Source: Phycisphaerae bacterium (GTDB taxonomy: Bacteria > Planctomycetota > Phycisphaerae > Sedimentisphaerales > Anaerobacaceae). Taken from it: a stretch of 64,000 bases of DNA. The notes under the pieces were generated by a model that worked only from the letters and a program-made list of their open reading frames with translations, did not search any database and had not been told where the DNA came from. This document shows, in pieces, positions 43,872 through 51,584 of the stretch (within the stretch, counting starts at the first letter, position 1; every line of letters starts with the position of its first letter). Position numbers and translations under genes: made by a program. The stretch is taken from assembly GCA_021736645.1 (NCBI GenBank), contig JAIPFM010000030.1:1-64000 (forward strand). Direction: 5' to 3'.

Positions 43872-46124
43872 ATGAAGCGTTTTTATTCATATCCGGCGAT
43901 TTGTGCGCTCGTTTTCTATTCCGCTGTCCAAGCCACTGAAGTGGTATGGCAGTACCCCTGCGAACTGACTCATGTGTCTAAACCGGAATGCGATTGCTGG
44001 ACCGGTCTCAATGAAAATGGAAAATGGGAAACGGAGGAACATTTCCCTGTTTACGTTGATCCTGAACACTATCTAGCGGGCGACCCGCCCTCAGACAAAT
44101 CCGCTGTCACAATCACCACAGACCAGTGGATTGAAGTCGGCTTTGCAGGGGAAATCACAGACGGCCCAGACGCGGACGTCATAATACGTGAGATGGGACG
44201 CATGGGAGAAACTGCATTGATCCTCCTGTCTGATGGCCGGACCAGGACGTATCCCCTCGGCATTGCGACTGCTCATTATGACCCTATGGGCCCCATGAGC
44301 CAGGAGTCCACAATCTGTGAATTTGACCTGAAGGATGTTCAGCCGGGCTTTTCTCCCAGAGCCGTGCGCATCCTGTCTCTGGGCTTGGGGGGCGCCTCCC
44401 CGGGTTTTGATGTAGGCTCTGTAAAGGCCAGAATCACGGTCCAGTCCCCTTCTCCCTATCTCCCTCGCCCTGGGCACAAGGTGACTGATGTCCAACCCAA
44501 TGCCTCCTTGTCTTGGACCGGCTCCGGGCAGGCTTCGGCGGTCCATCTCTACCTCGGACAGGATCTCAGTGCCGTCAATCCTGATGAATCTGACCCATTT
44601 GCCTCTTTGCCCGGCGATGTGAATGTTTTTGTGCCCAGCGAACACTGGGCACTGGGCCAAACCTATTACTGGCGCGTCGTTGAGATCGTCTCCTCAGGCC
44701 ACTCGCCAGGCAACATTGGAGAGGTCTGGCAATTCCAGGTCAATCCGCATCATGTGATAGACAACTTTGACCAGTACAATGACGAAGCCTCCTTCAGAGA
44801 TGACTGGTGGGCCACGTATTATGCGACGCGCAGCCTGATTCACTGCCAGGACTCAACATACAAAGGCTGCCATGCTGCCAAGCTGAAATACAATCTGACT
44901 GGCTCAGACTATGCAGAATACATGCACGTCAAGGAGAGTGGTCGCGGTGAGATGGATTGGAATCAGCCCGGAGCCACGACCCTGGAATTGTACTTCAGGA
45001 GCTTGCCCGACGAGGCTGCATTGCCCAACCTCTATGTCCGGGTTGAAGATCTCGCGCGGGAACAAATGTTTGTATTGTACACGGATGATCCCAATCACCT
45101 CAATGACGGCCTTTGGCACCCGTGGCGTATCGACCTCAGTGAGTTTGACAATCTGGAGCTCGACCGCATTGCGAGCATTAGCATCGGGGTGCAGTTCCCG
45201 GACTCAGGCAGCAACACACCGACCTCAGGATCATTATTCATTGATGAAATCCAACTTTGCGGACCCAGGCACCTGTCGGATCTTCCCCTTGAAACGGATT
45301 TGAATCAAGACCAGGCAGTGACCACCGCAGACCTGGCCCTGTTCGCGGCCGAGTGGCTCTCCACAAGCCGGGAGGTCCTGACAGTTCAGGAGCCCAATGC
45401 CCCCTGGTGCCATCTGGCCTTTGACGGCAGCATATCAGACATGCAGGGCAATGCCCAGACAAGTTCATCAGGCGATGTTCAATTCGACGACCATGCTGAT
45501 TTCAATGGGTCTGAGGCCAGCATAAAAATCACCAATGCCCAGACGCTGACTCAATTCACTCAAGGCATCACCATCAGCTTCTGGCAATACGGCGAGCACT
45601 CCATTCACCGCGCAGACACCCTGGTCTGCTCCGATTATGCCTACCCCGCGCAGGCCCCGGAACTGGCCATTGGACTGGGACTCTGGGAACACCCCGAATC
45701 CCTGTTCTGGCAATGCGGCCTGCGGCAGAACCCCGGCAATCTGCTCACCGGCATCCATCAGGTGCCTGAACAATGGTCCCAACGCTGGAACCACTGGGCC
45801 TTTGCCAAGGACTTTATCACAGGCCGGATGTCCGTATACCTCAATGGCAGACTCCTGGCCCGGGGTCAGGGCCAGGGATCGGGCTTGACGAATCTCAATA
45901 CACTGGAACTGGGCAATGGCTGGTATACCTACTATGACGGCAGCCTGGATGATTTCCGCATCCACGACTACGCCCTCAATACCCAGGAATGTGCATATCT
46001 CGCCACAAACGGCACGGGCGAAGTACCCCAACCGGCTCTGATGCCCTCTGATTTCAATCAGGACGGACGTGTGGATTGGCAGGACTATGCCGTCCTGGCC
46101 GGCGAATGGGTGAATTCAAAATAA
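43872..46124 (+). CDS. Secreted LamG-domain protein with two dockerin-like Ca-binding repeats
   Basis: 750 residues with AAGGAGG five bases before the ATG and a signal peptide (cleavage near AVQA, 20). A beta-sandwich region (about 25-290) includes a fibronectin-like segment (LSWTGSGQASAVHLYLGQ). A carbohydrate-binding-like domain follows (about 295-470). Two EF-hand-like dockerin repeats, DLNQDQAVTTADLALFAAEW (about 477) and DFNQDGRVDWQDYAVLAGEW (about 726 to the end), bracket a LamG domain (about 515-710). The split of the two dockerin halves by a LamG domain is unusual; each has the DxNxDxxVxxxD loop. It is probably extracellular or surface-bound. No cohesin is seen in the window. Confidence 0.8.
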   Translation: MKRFYSYPAICALVFYSAVQATEVVWQYPCELTHVSKPECDCWTGLNENGKWETEEHFPVYVDPEHYLAGDPPSDKSAVTITTDQWIEVGFAGEITDGPDADVIIREMGRMGETALILLSDGRTRTYPLGIATAHYDPMGPMSQESTICEFDLKDVQPGFSPRAVRILSLGLGGASPGFDVGSVKARITVQSPSPYLPRPGHKVTDVQPNASLSWTGSGQASAVHLYLGQDLSAVNPDESDPFASLPGDVNVFVPSEHWALGQTYYWRVVEIVSSGHSPGNIGEVWQFQVNPHHVIDNFDQYNDEASFRDDWWATYYATRSLIHCQDSTYKGCHAAKLKYNLTGSDYAEYMHVKESGRGEMDWNQPGATTLELYFRSLPDEAALPNLYVRVEDLAREQMFVLYTDDPNHLNDGLWHPWRIDLSEFDNLELDRIASISIGVQFPDSGSNTPTSGSLFIDEIQLCGPRHLSDLPLETDLNQDQAVTTADLALFAAEWLSTSREVLTVQEPNAPWCHLAFDGSISDMQGNAQTSSSGDVQFDDHADFNGSEASIKITNAQTLTQFTQGITISFWQYGEHSIHRADTLVCSDYAYPAQAPELAIGLGLWEHPESLFWQCGLRQNPGNLLTGIHQVPEQWSQRWNHWAFAKDFITGRMSVYLNGRLLARGQGQGSGLTNLNTLELGNGWYTYYDGSLDDFRIHDYALNTQECAYLATNGTGEVPQPALMPSDFNQDGRVDWQDYAVLAGEWVNSK

Positions 46125-46130
46125 ATGATC

Positions 46131-46159
46131 TGTAAAATAAACAGTTTTCTTTGTATAAT
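46131..46159 (+). promoter_or_regulatory. Candidate promoter for the structured RNA region
   Basis: TGTAAA (46131-46136), 17 bp, perfect TATAAT (46154-46159), directly after the stop of the LamG gene. Transcription from about 46166 would run through a TTGCCG/CGGCAA hairpin and the long stem at 46247-46379 to the terminator at 46421. Confidence 0.5.
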
Positions 46160-46246
46160 ACACGTTACCCAATTGCCGGTATAGGGTACTTTATTTATAG
46201 GCAACGGCAAATGGTACTCTTTAAAAACTCTGACAGGCATACTGAA

Positions 46247-46421
46247 CCGTGATGTCAGCAGCGAATCCACGGTTTTAATTGTGCTTTGGCACAAGATACC
46301 CTGGATACGAGAGTGCGGGCAATTACAGCACCCAGCTTTGTAAAAAGCACTTAATCTTCGGAGCAAGCTGACATCACGGCCCTTTAAGAAGCCGGACAGA
46401 AATGTCTCGGCTTCTTTTTTT
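46247..46421 (+). ncRNA. Candidate structured RNA closed by a 13-bp stem, with terminator
   Basis: CCGTGATGTCAGC (46247-46259) is perfectly complementary to GCTGACATCACGG (46367-46379). Inside are further hairpins: TTGTGC-TTTG-GCACAA, GTGC...GCAC, and GCTTT-GTAA-AAAGC with a GNRA loop. A strong terminator follows within 6 bases. An alternative ACCGTG/CACGGT hairpin would compete with the left arm. Size (about 175 nt) and closed multi-branch form recall 6S RNA, but I could not match conserved 6S sequence. It could instead be a leader of the gene at 46496. No open frame covers it. Confidence 0.5.
46385..46421 (+). terminator. Strong rho-independent terminator
   Basis: AAGAAGCCG-GACA, loop GAAA, TGTC-T-CGGCTTCTT with one bulged base, then a run of T. 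It ends whatever is transcribed through 46166-46385 and lies 75 bp before the DUF6941-like gene. Confidence 0.92.
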
Positions 46422-46495
46422 GCCCGGCTTTTCCCACGTCAAATCCAGAAACGCACGGTATACTGGGAGGAAAATCTGCAGAAAGGGATATTAGC

Positions 46496-46918
46496 GTGGA
46501 TGTAGAAATATTTGCTTTATGTGATGCTGCCACGGACTCGGCAGGCAAACTCAATATTCTGGGCGCCTTTGACAAGATCGGAGCCGCACAGCTGCCCATC
46601 GTTTACCCCCGTTCCAGTGTGGCCCTGCGCGTGCGTTTTGACCGAATAGAGCAGGGCATGCATCGTATCAAGATCAATGTGGTCAACGAAGATGGCCAGC
46701 CCATCATGCCGGCCTTTGACAATGAGATCAATGTGTCATTTCCGGGCGAGGTCCAGAGCCTCTGCGCCAACCTGGTGCTCCAGATCAATGGGCTCAAATT
46801 TGAAAAACTCGGTCAATACGCCATAGACCTGGCCATTGACGGACGCCACGAAAAATCACTCCCCGTCTATGTCTTAAAAATCGCCGGGCCAAAACCGCCT
46901 GAACAACCCGAGGGCTAA
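46496..46918 (+). CDS. DUF6941-like protein
   Basis: 140 residues from a GTG start with AAGGG nine bases upstream. It is a compact all-beta protein: VEIFALCDAATDSAGKLNILGAFDKI at the N terminus, VALRVRFDRIEQGMHRIKINVVNEDGQP in the middle and YAIDLAIDGRHEKSLPVYVLKI near the end. This matches the small DUF6941 family found widely in bacteria as single cytoplasmic genes. Function is unknown. It converges on typA. Confidence 0.7.
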   Translation: MDVEIFALCDAATDSAGKLNILGAFDKIGAAQLPIVYPRSSVALRVRFDRIEQGMHRIKINVVNEDGQPIMPAFDNEINVSFPGEVQSLCANLVLQINGLKFEKLGQYAIDLAIDGRHEKSLPVYVLKIAGPKPPEQPEG

Positions 46919-46932
46919 ACGCCTTTGGCAGT

Positions 46933-46960
46933 CAGTCGGCGCGCTGAATACGGCCGACTG
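46933..46960. terminator. Hairpin between convergent genes
   Basis: CAGTCGGC and GCCGACTG form an 8-bp stem with a 12-base loop in the 58-bp gap between the DUF6941-like gene and typA. There is no T-run on either side, so it may only slow polymerase or serve both strands through Rho. Confidence 0.4.
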
Positions 46961-46976
46961 CCGCATGACCACAGCC

Positions 46977-48836
46977 CTAGGACACGCCCTTTCTGGCAGA
47001 TTTGCGTCGATCGGTCTCCTTGAGCTGGCGTTTTCTGACGCGTATAAACTTGGGTGTGATTTCCACAAGCTCGTCCTCCTGGATATACTCAAGAAGGGCC
47101 TCAAGGCTCATCAGTCTCGGTGGACGCACGCGAGCTGCGTCATCCTTCCCAGAGGACCGGACATTGCTGAGCTGCTTGGCCTTGACCGGATTCACAGGAA
47201 TGTCCTTGTCCTTGCAGTGCTCACCCACCACCTGACCCTCATACACCTCGTCTCCGGGCTTGACAAAGAAGATCCCACGGTCATACAGGGCATCCAGGGC
47301 ATAGGGAGTCACCGCGCCGGTTTCTGTAGACACCATCACACCGGCCTGACGACCGGGGATGGCACCGCGTATGGGTTCATATCGCTGAAAACTGTGATGC
47401 AACACGGCCCGGCCCTGGGTGGCCGTCAACATGCGTGCGTTCAGGCCGAACAGGCCCCTGGATGGAATACGGAACTCCATGTGCACATAATCGCTCACAC
47501 CTGCCTTGGCATCCATCTTTTCCATCTCGCTGCGCCGATTTCCCAGAAGACTCATCACAGAACTCTGGCACTCAGCCGGACAATCGACCACCAGAAGCTC
47601 AATCGGTTCCTGACGCAGGCCGTCCCTTTCTCGAAAGATCACGTTGGGTTTGCCCACACAGATTTCATAGCCTTCGCGACGCATGTTTTCCAACAGAATA
47701 CCCAGATGCATCAATCCCCGGCCGGACACCACATACTCATCCCCAGTCACACCAGGCTCCACGCGCAGGGCCACATTGGTCTGCAGCTCTCTGTCCAGAC
47801 GCTCCTTGATCTGCAGCGAAGTCACATACTTGCCGTCCTGCCCGGCAAACGGGCCATTGTTCGCCACAAAGGTCATGCTCATGGTGGGTTCATCAATGGC
47901 CACAATGGGCAAGGCGCTTGGCTTGTCCGGACACGCAATCGTATTGCCAATATCCACCGGATCCAACCCTGCCACCGCACAAATATCGCCTGCCTGTACT
48001 GAAAAGGCCTTTTTCTTACCCAGGCCCTCGAATTCATAGAGCTGCACAATTTTCTGAAGGGTGTGCCGTCCCTTCCGGTCAATCACAGTGACCTGCTGCG
48101 CCTGGGTGATTTGCCCGGCAAACACCTTGCCCACACCCACGCGCCCCACATAGTCAGAATACTCCAGAGAGGTCACTAGCATCTGCAATGGCTTGTCCGG
48201 GTCTGCCGTGGGTGCAGGTACATAGTTTATGATGGCCTCATAGATCGGTCGCATATTGTCGTTCGGCTCGGCCAGACTCTTGGTGGCCCAGCCATTTTTG
48301 GCAGACGCAAATACCACAGGAAAATCCAGGGCATCATCAGGGGCATCCAGGTCGGCAAACAAGTCAAAGACCTCGTTCACCACATCATCCGGTCGGGCAT
48401 CAAAACGGTCTGCCTTATTGACCACCAAAATGGGCTTGAGACCGTGCTGGAGGGCCTTGGTCAAGACAAATCGAGTCTGGGGCATGGGCCCTTCAAAGGC
48501 ATCCACCACCAGGATCACGCCATCGGTCATCTTGAGCACGCGCTCCACTTCCCCGCCGAAATCCGCGTGGCCCGGCGTATCCACAATATTGATCTTGTAC
48601 TCGATTCCATCCTGGGCAAGATACTGAATCGCACAATTTTTGCTCAATATGGTGATGCCGCGTTCGCGTTCCAGCGGATCTGAGTCCATAATCAGGTTGT
48701 GCTGTCCCCCTGCCAGTTTGTCCAGCTCGCCGCTTCTGAACATCCCGGACTGGTACAACAATTGATCCACCAGCGTGGTCTTGCCATGGTCCACGTGTGC
48801 AATAATCGCCACATTGCGAATCGTTTCAATCAACAT
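46977..48836 (-). CDS. typA: Translational GTPase TypA/BipA
   Basis: 619 residues from the ATG at 48836 (AAGGA upstream); a longer in-frame start at 48917 would put the terminator hairpin inside the gene. GTPase motifs: NVAIIAHVDHGKTTLVDQLL, RERGITILSKN, DTPGHADFGGEVERVL, NKADRFDARP and ASAKNGW. An EF-Tu domain-2-like part (about 205-300), two EF-G-like domains and the BipA C-terminal domain complete it. It ends with a Lys/Arg-rich tail. It helps ribosome assembly and stress translation. Confidence 0.95.
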   Translation of the reverse strand: MLIETIRNVAIIAHVDHGKTTLVDQLLYQSGMFRSGELDKLAGGQHNLIMDSDPLERERGITILSKNCAIQYLAQDGIEYKINIVDTPGHADFGGEVERVLKMTDGVILVVDAFEGPMPQTRFVLTKALQHGLKPILVVNKADRFDARPDDVVNEVFDLFADLDAPDDALDFPVVFASAKNGWATKSLAEPNDNMRPIYEAIINYVPAPTADPDKPLQMLVTSLEYSDYVGRVGVGKVFAGQITQAQQVTVIDRKGRHTLQKIVQLYEFEGLGKKKAFSVQAGDICAVAGLDPVDIGNTIACPDKPSALPIVAIDEPTMSMTFVANNGPFAGQDGKYVTSLQIKERLDRELQTNVALRVEPGVTGDEYVVSGRGLMHLGILLENMRREGYEICVGKPNVIFRERDGLRQEPIELLVVDCPAECQSSVMSLLGNRRSEMEKMDAKAGVSDYVHMEFRIPSRGLFGLNARMLTATQGRAVLHHSFQRYEPIRGAIPGRQAGVMVSTETGAVTPYALDALYDRGIFFVKPGDEVYEGQVVGEHCKDKDIPVNPVKAKQLSNVRSSGKDDAARVRPPRLMSLEALLEYIQEDELVEITPKFIRVRKRQLKETDRRKSARKGVS

Positions 48837-48863
48837 ATCAATAAAATCCTTGTTAAATAGGAA

Positions 48864-48887
48864 AAGGCCGGCTTTATCACCGGCCTT
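48864..48887 (-). terminator. Terminator-like hairpin upstream of typA
   Basis: Minus-strand reading: AAGGCCGG, 8-base loop, CCGGCCTT followed by TTCC. It lies 134 bp after the stop of the enolase-superfamily gene and 28 bp before typA, so it either ends the former or attenuates the latter. Confidence 0.7.
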
Positions 48888-49020
48888 GTATTTCGTCAAA
48901 ACACTGGAGAGTGTCAACTTATAGCAAATTCACTCAGCCAAAGCAAGTGCCAAGATCCTCCATTCCCCCGGCTCGACCATGGCAGTACAAGACCCCGGGT
49001 CTGGCTCTCCTCCTGGAATC

Positions 49021-50286
49021 CTATCCCTTGACCACCTCATGGCTGCTGAGGAATGCCGGGTCAATGTCCACGCCCAGGCCCGGGCCGGTGGGGACCTTGA
49101 TCTTGCCATGCACGACTTTTAGAGGCGATGTGGGACAGTCAAATTTCACCTGCGTATTCAATCCCTTGAATTCGTGATGCGCCATGGCATTGGGCAGGGC
49201 TGAGACAAAGTGCATCATGTAGAGGTAGCCGAGTCCACCGCCCGACATATGCGGTGTACATTGCTTTCCAAAGGCCTGGGCCATGCGTGCCACCTGCATG
49301 GAACGGATCATGCCGCCGAAATAATAGTTGTCCGGCTGCACAATCTGCAGGCCGTCATTGGCAATCAGCCATCTAAATCCGTGCAGGCTGTATTCCTGTT
49401 CACCACCGGCCACCGGGAGGGTCAGGCCGTCGGCAACCTGGCGGGTTTCTTCATACCAGTCAAACATGATCGGTTCTTCAAAGAAGCCATAACCGTACGC
49501 TTCCAGGAGTCTGCCCACACGAATGGCCTCGTCCACGGCATAGAAACCGTTGGCATCGGCATACAGGGCCATGTCATCCCCAAAGGTCTCACGGATCAAC
49601 GGGATCATGGTTTCGGTCCTGCCCTTCGGCCCCACAGCACGCATGTCCCGGGTCATGAACATGAGACCGCCGACCTTGATCTTCAGGGCATGCGCATTGT
49701 ACTCGGCCACATCCCGCTTGATCAGTGCCAGAGATTCTTCCACGGATTTTTCGCGGTACTCCGTGGCCTGGTACACGGCCACATGCGTGTGGTGAATGTC
49801 CCCGATCAACTGACCCATGGATCGGTTGGCAATGCGTCCCAGCATATCCAGAATGGCAAACTCAATCGTGGCCAGGGGGATGCCCAGGGCCAGCCCGCTC
49901 AGCCTGAAGTTGAGGTTGTAAATGTAGACCTTTTCAATGATAAGATCCAGGTCACGTGCATCCTTGCCGATGAAGAACGGCTGTAGTGTATTCACAAAAA
50001 TGGGATAGAGTGAATTCATGCTGCTGTGCCCCACGGAAAGACCTTCTGCACCATCCGTGGAACGCACCCGGCAGATAAAACTGTTCCTGTCACGAAGCAG
50101 CTCAACAGACTCGATCATCACCGGTGTGGTGAAAAGCGACCTTTTCAGGACCGGCTGTTTGAGAATGTCATCGAGTCGGGCGTACGCCATTCTCCGGATT
50201 TCGGCGGCTTGGGATGGCAACGGCAATGCGGCAGCCAAACCACCGGTCAGGGCAGTGCTCAGGAATTGTCGACGATTAGCCTGCAT
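49021..50286 (-). CDS. Tat-exported mandelate racemase/muconate-lactonizing-like enzyme
   Basis: 421 residues from the ATG at 50286 (GAGGAAAAG upstream). The N terminus is a twin-arginine signal ([20 protein letters not shown]). The enolase-superfamily barrel follows: capping domain [17 protein letters not shown], KxK base motif in HALKIKVGG, metal ligands in [22 protein letters not shown] and [10 protein letters not shown], and a C-terminal [11 protein letters not shown] with the general acid/base His. This is a sugar-acid dehydratase or epimerase type. Export by Tat is uncommon for this superfamily but recurs in planctomycetes. Substrate is unknown. Confidence 0.85.
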   Translation of the reverse strand: MQANRRQFLSTALTGGLAAALPLPSQAAEIRRMAYARLDDILKQPVLKRSLFTTPVMIESVELLRDRNSFICRVRSTDGAEGLSVGHSSMNSLYPIFVNTLQPFFIGKDARDLDLIIEKVYIYNLNFRLSGLALGIPLATIEFAILDMLGRIANRSMGQLIGDIHHTHVAVYQATEYREKSVEESLALIKRDVAEYNAHALKIKVGGLMFMTRDMRAVGPKGRTETMIPLIRETFGDDMALYADANGFYAVDEAIRVGRLLEAYGYGFFEEPIMFDWYEETRQVADGLTLPVAGGEQEYSLHGFRWLIANDGLQIVQPDNYYFGGMIRSMQVARMAQAFGKQCTPHMSGGGLGYLYMMHFVSALPNAMAHHEFKGLNTQVKFDCPTSPLKVVHGKIKVPTGPGLGVDIDPAFLSSHEVVKG

Positions 50287-50405
50287 GATCTTTTCCTCAC
50301 TTTCTGAAACAGCCAGGGACGCCATCTTTAAATACCTGCGTCGCTGAGGTCGATGATTATACTGGCGCAAGCATGATGATTCAAGGAGAGAAGTGCGACG
50401 GGAGG

Positions 50406-50508
50406 CCTAGTCCAGTGTCAACACTAAAGATTTGGGTTCTTGCTTGCAGCCAACGCCATCTGCGGCGTCAGAAAGCCTCGCCCTACTTCATGTTGACAAA
50501 GCACTAGG
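50406..50508. mobile_element. MITE-like 103-bp element with terminal inverted repeats
   Basis: The ends CCTAGTCCAGTGTCAACA and (reverse complement of the right end) CCTAGTGCTTTGTCAACA agree at 14 of 18 positions: six outer and eight inner identical bases flanking a divergent CCAG/GCTT block. Between them lies a hairpin-forming GACGCC/GGCGTT segment and no open frame. It sits in the 277-bp gap between the enolase-like gene and the hydrogenase operon terminator. No transposase or second copy is in the window. Confidence 0.5.
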
Positions 50509-50563
50509 TCAATCCGTATGACTATGGCGCAACGTGAATACTGCCTGCTGAACACTGAAAACC

Positions 50564-50598
50564 AAAACGCCCCGGATCCGGATACTCCGGGGCGTTTT
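50564..50598 (-). terminator. Terminator of the hydrogenase operon
   Basis: Minus-strand reading: AAAACGCCCCGG, short spacer, CCGGGGCGTTTT, an 8-bp GC-rich core extended by A-T pairs, with TTTTGGTTTT after it. It begins 6 bp past the response-regulator stop. The symmetric A/T flanks make it bidirectional. Confidence 0.92.
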
Positions 50599-50604
50599 AA
50601 TGGG

Positions 50605-50985
50605 CTAAATATGTTGTTCAATGGTCTTGAGCAGGACTTCCGGCTTGACGGGTTTTTCGAGCAGGGCCTTCACGGGAAGCCAGTCACTGTCCGGTTCAAA
50701 GCCAAAGGGAAGATTCATTTCCTTGCGCACGCCGGTGATCATGACCACGGGAACCGAGTTGAGGTCTGCATCGTCGTGAAGTTCGCGGGCCACATCAAAC
50801 CCTTCGGATTGGGTCGTCATCATGACATCCAGAATGATCAGGTCCGGTTTTCCGGCCTTGGCAGCGGCCACCCCGTCCTTCCCGTTGTGGGCACTGGTTA
50901 CGCTATATCCCCTGGCGTCCAACAGGTTGGTGATGGCATCCACATATTCGACATCGTCATCAATGATCAGTACTTTCTTGGCCAT
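50605..50985 (-). CDS. Receiver-only response regulator (CheY-like)
   Basis: 126 residues with AGGAGAT six bases before the ATG. Receiver landmarks: VLIIDDDVEYV (acidic pocket Asp10, Asp11), phospho-acceptor Asp53 in PDLIILDVMM, VVMITGVR and the conserved Lys in LLEKPVKPEVLL. No output domain follows. As last gene of the hydrogenase operon, 73 bp after hydC, it is the obvious partner for the sensor kinase encoded six genes upstream. Its output must go through protein contact or another regulator. The insertion FGFEPDSDWLPVKALLEKP before the Lys is longer than in CheY. Confidence 0.9.
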   Translation of the reverse strand: MAKKVLIIDDDVEYVDAITNLLDARGYSVTSAHNGKDGVAAAKAGKPDLIILDVMMTTQSEGFDVARELHDDADLNSVPVVMITGVRKEMNLPFGFEPDSDWLPVKALLEKPVKPEVLLKTIEQHI

Positions 50986-51057
50986 ACAGCATCTCCTGGT
51001 CCATACATTTTGAGTGTTTTAGGTTGTTGGTCGATTGTTGTTTTTGTCCGTCAAGCA

Positions 51058-51555
51058 TTACTTCTTCTTGGCTTGACGTCTATGTTTATTGACAATATCA
51101 GACATCTTCTTGGGGGTGAGTTCGCCATGAATCGTGTCGTCGATCATGACCACGGGCGCCAGACCGCAGGCGCCGAGACAGCGTGCCGGCCGAAGCGTAA
51201 ACAGGCCATCGGCCGTGGTCTGGCCCATATCAATCTTGAGCTGTTGCTTGAGTGTCTCCACGATCTGCGCCGCGCCCTTGACATAGCAGGCAGTGCCCAG
51301 GCAGATGGCAATCCGATGCTGGCCCTGGGGCGTCAGGTTAAAGTAATGGTAAAACGTGGCCACGCCCCAGATGTGGGCCGTGGGGATATTCATATCAACA
51401 GAAATGATGTTAATAATGTCTTCAGGCAGGTAGCCATACAGGGCCTGTGTCTTGTGCAATACAGCGATCAGATAGGAGTCGCTGTATGGCTTCTGCATCA
51501 CCTGGTCGATGGTCTGCTTGAGTTGATCCAATTTAGGGTCGTCTTTTGTCAACAT
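51058..51555 (-). CDS. hydC: NuoE/HydC-like [2Fe-2S] subunit of the hydrogenase
   Basis: 165 residues. Thioredoxin-like NuoE fold with the N-terminal helical part (YLIAVLHKTQALYGYLPEDI, IWGVATFYHYFNL) and cluster ligands in ICLGTACYVKG and RPARCLGACGLAPVVMID, the four Cys arranged as in NuoE, HydC and HndA. It hands electrons between the flavin subunit and the hydrogenase core. Here it is placed after hydG instead of next to hydB. A Lys-rich C-terminal tail ends the protein. Confidence 0.9.
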   Translation of the reverse strand: MLTKDDPKLDQLKQTIDQVMQKPYSDSYLIAVLHKTQALYGYLPEDIINIISVDMNIPTAHIWGVATFYHYFNLTPQGQHRIAICLGTACYVKGAAQIVETLKQQLKIDMGQTTADGLFTLRPARCLGACGLAPVVMIDDTIHGELTPKKMSDIVNKHRRQAKKK

Positions 51556-51584
51556 GGGCTTTTACCTGAGATCTTTATGTGCGT

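Noticed and set aside
46247-46421. Firm assignment of the structured RNA to 6S, tmRNA, RNase P or SRP RNA
   Set aside because: The conserved sequence elements of tmRNA, RNase P and SRP were not found; 6S agrees in shape only.
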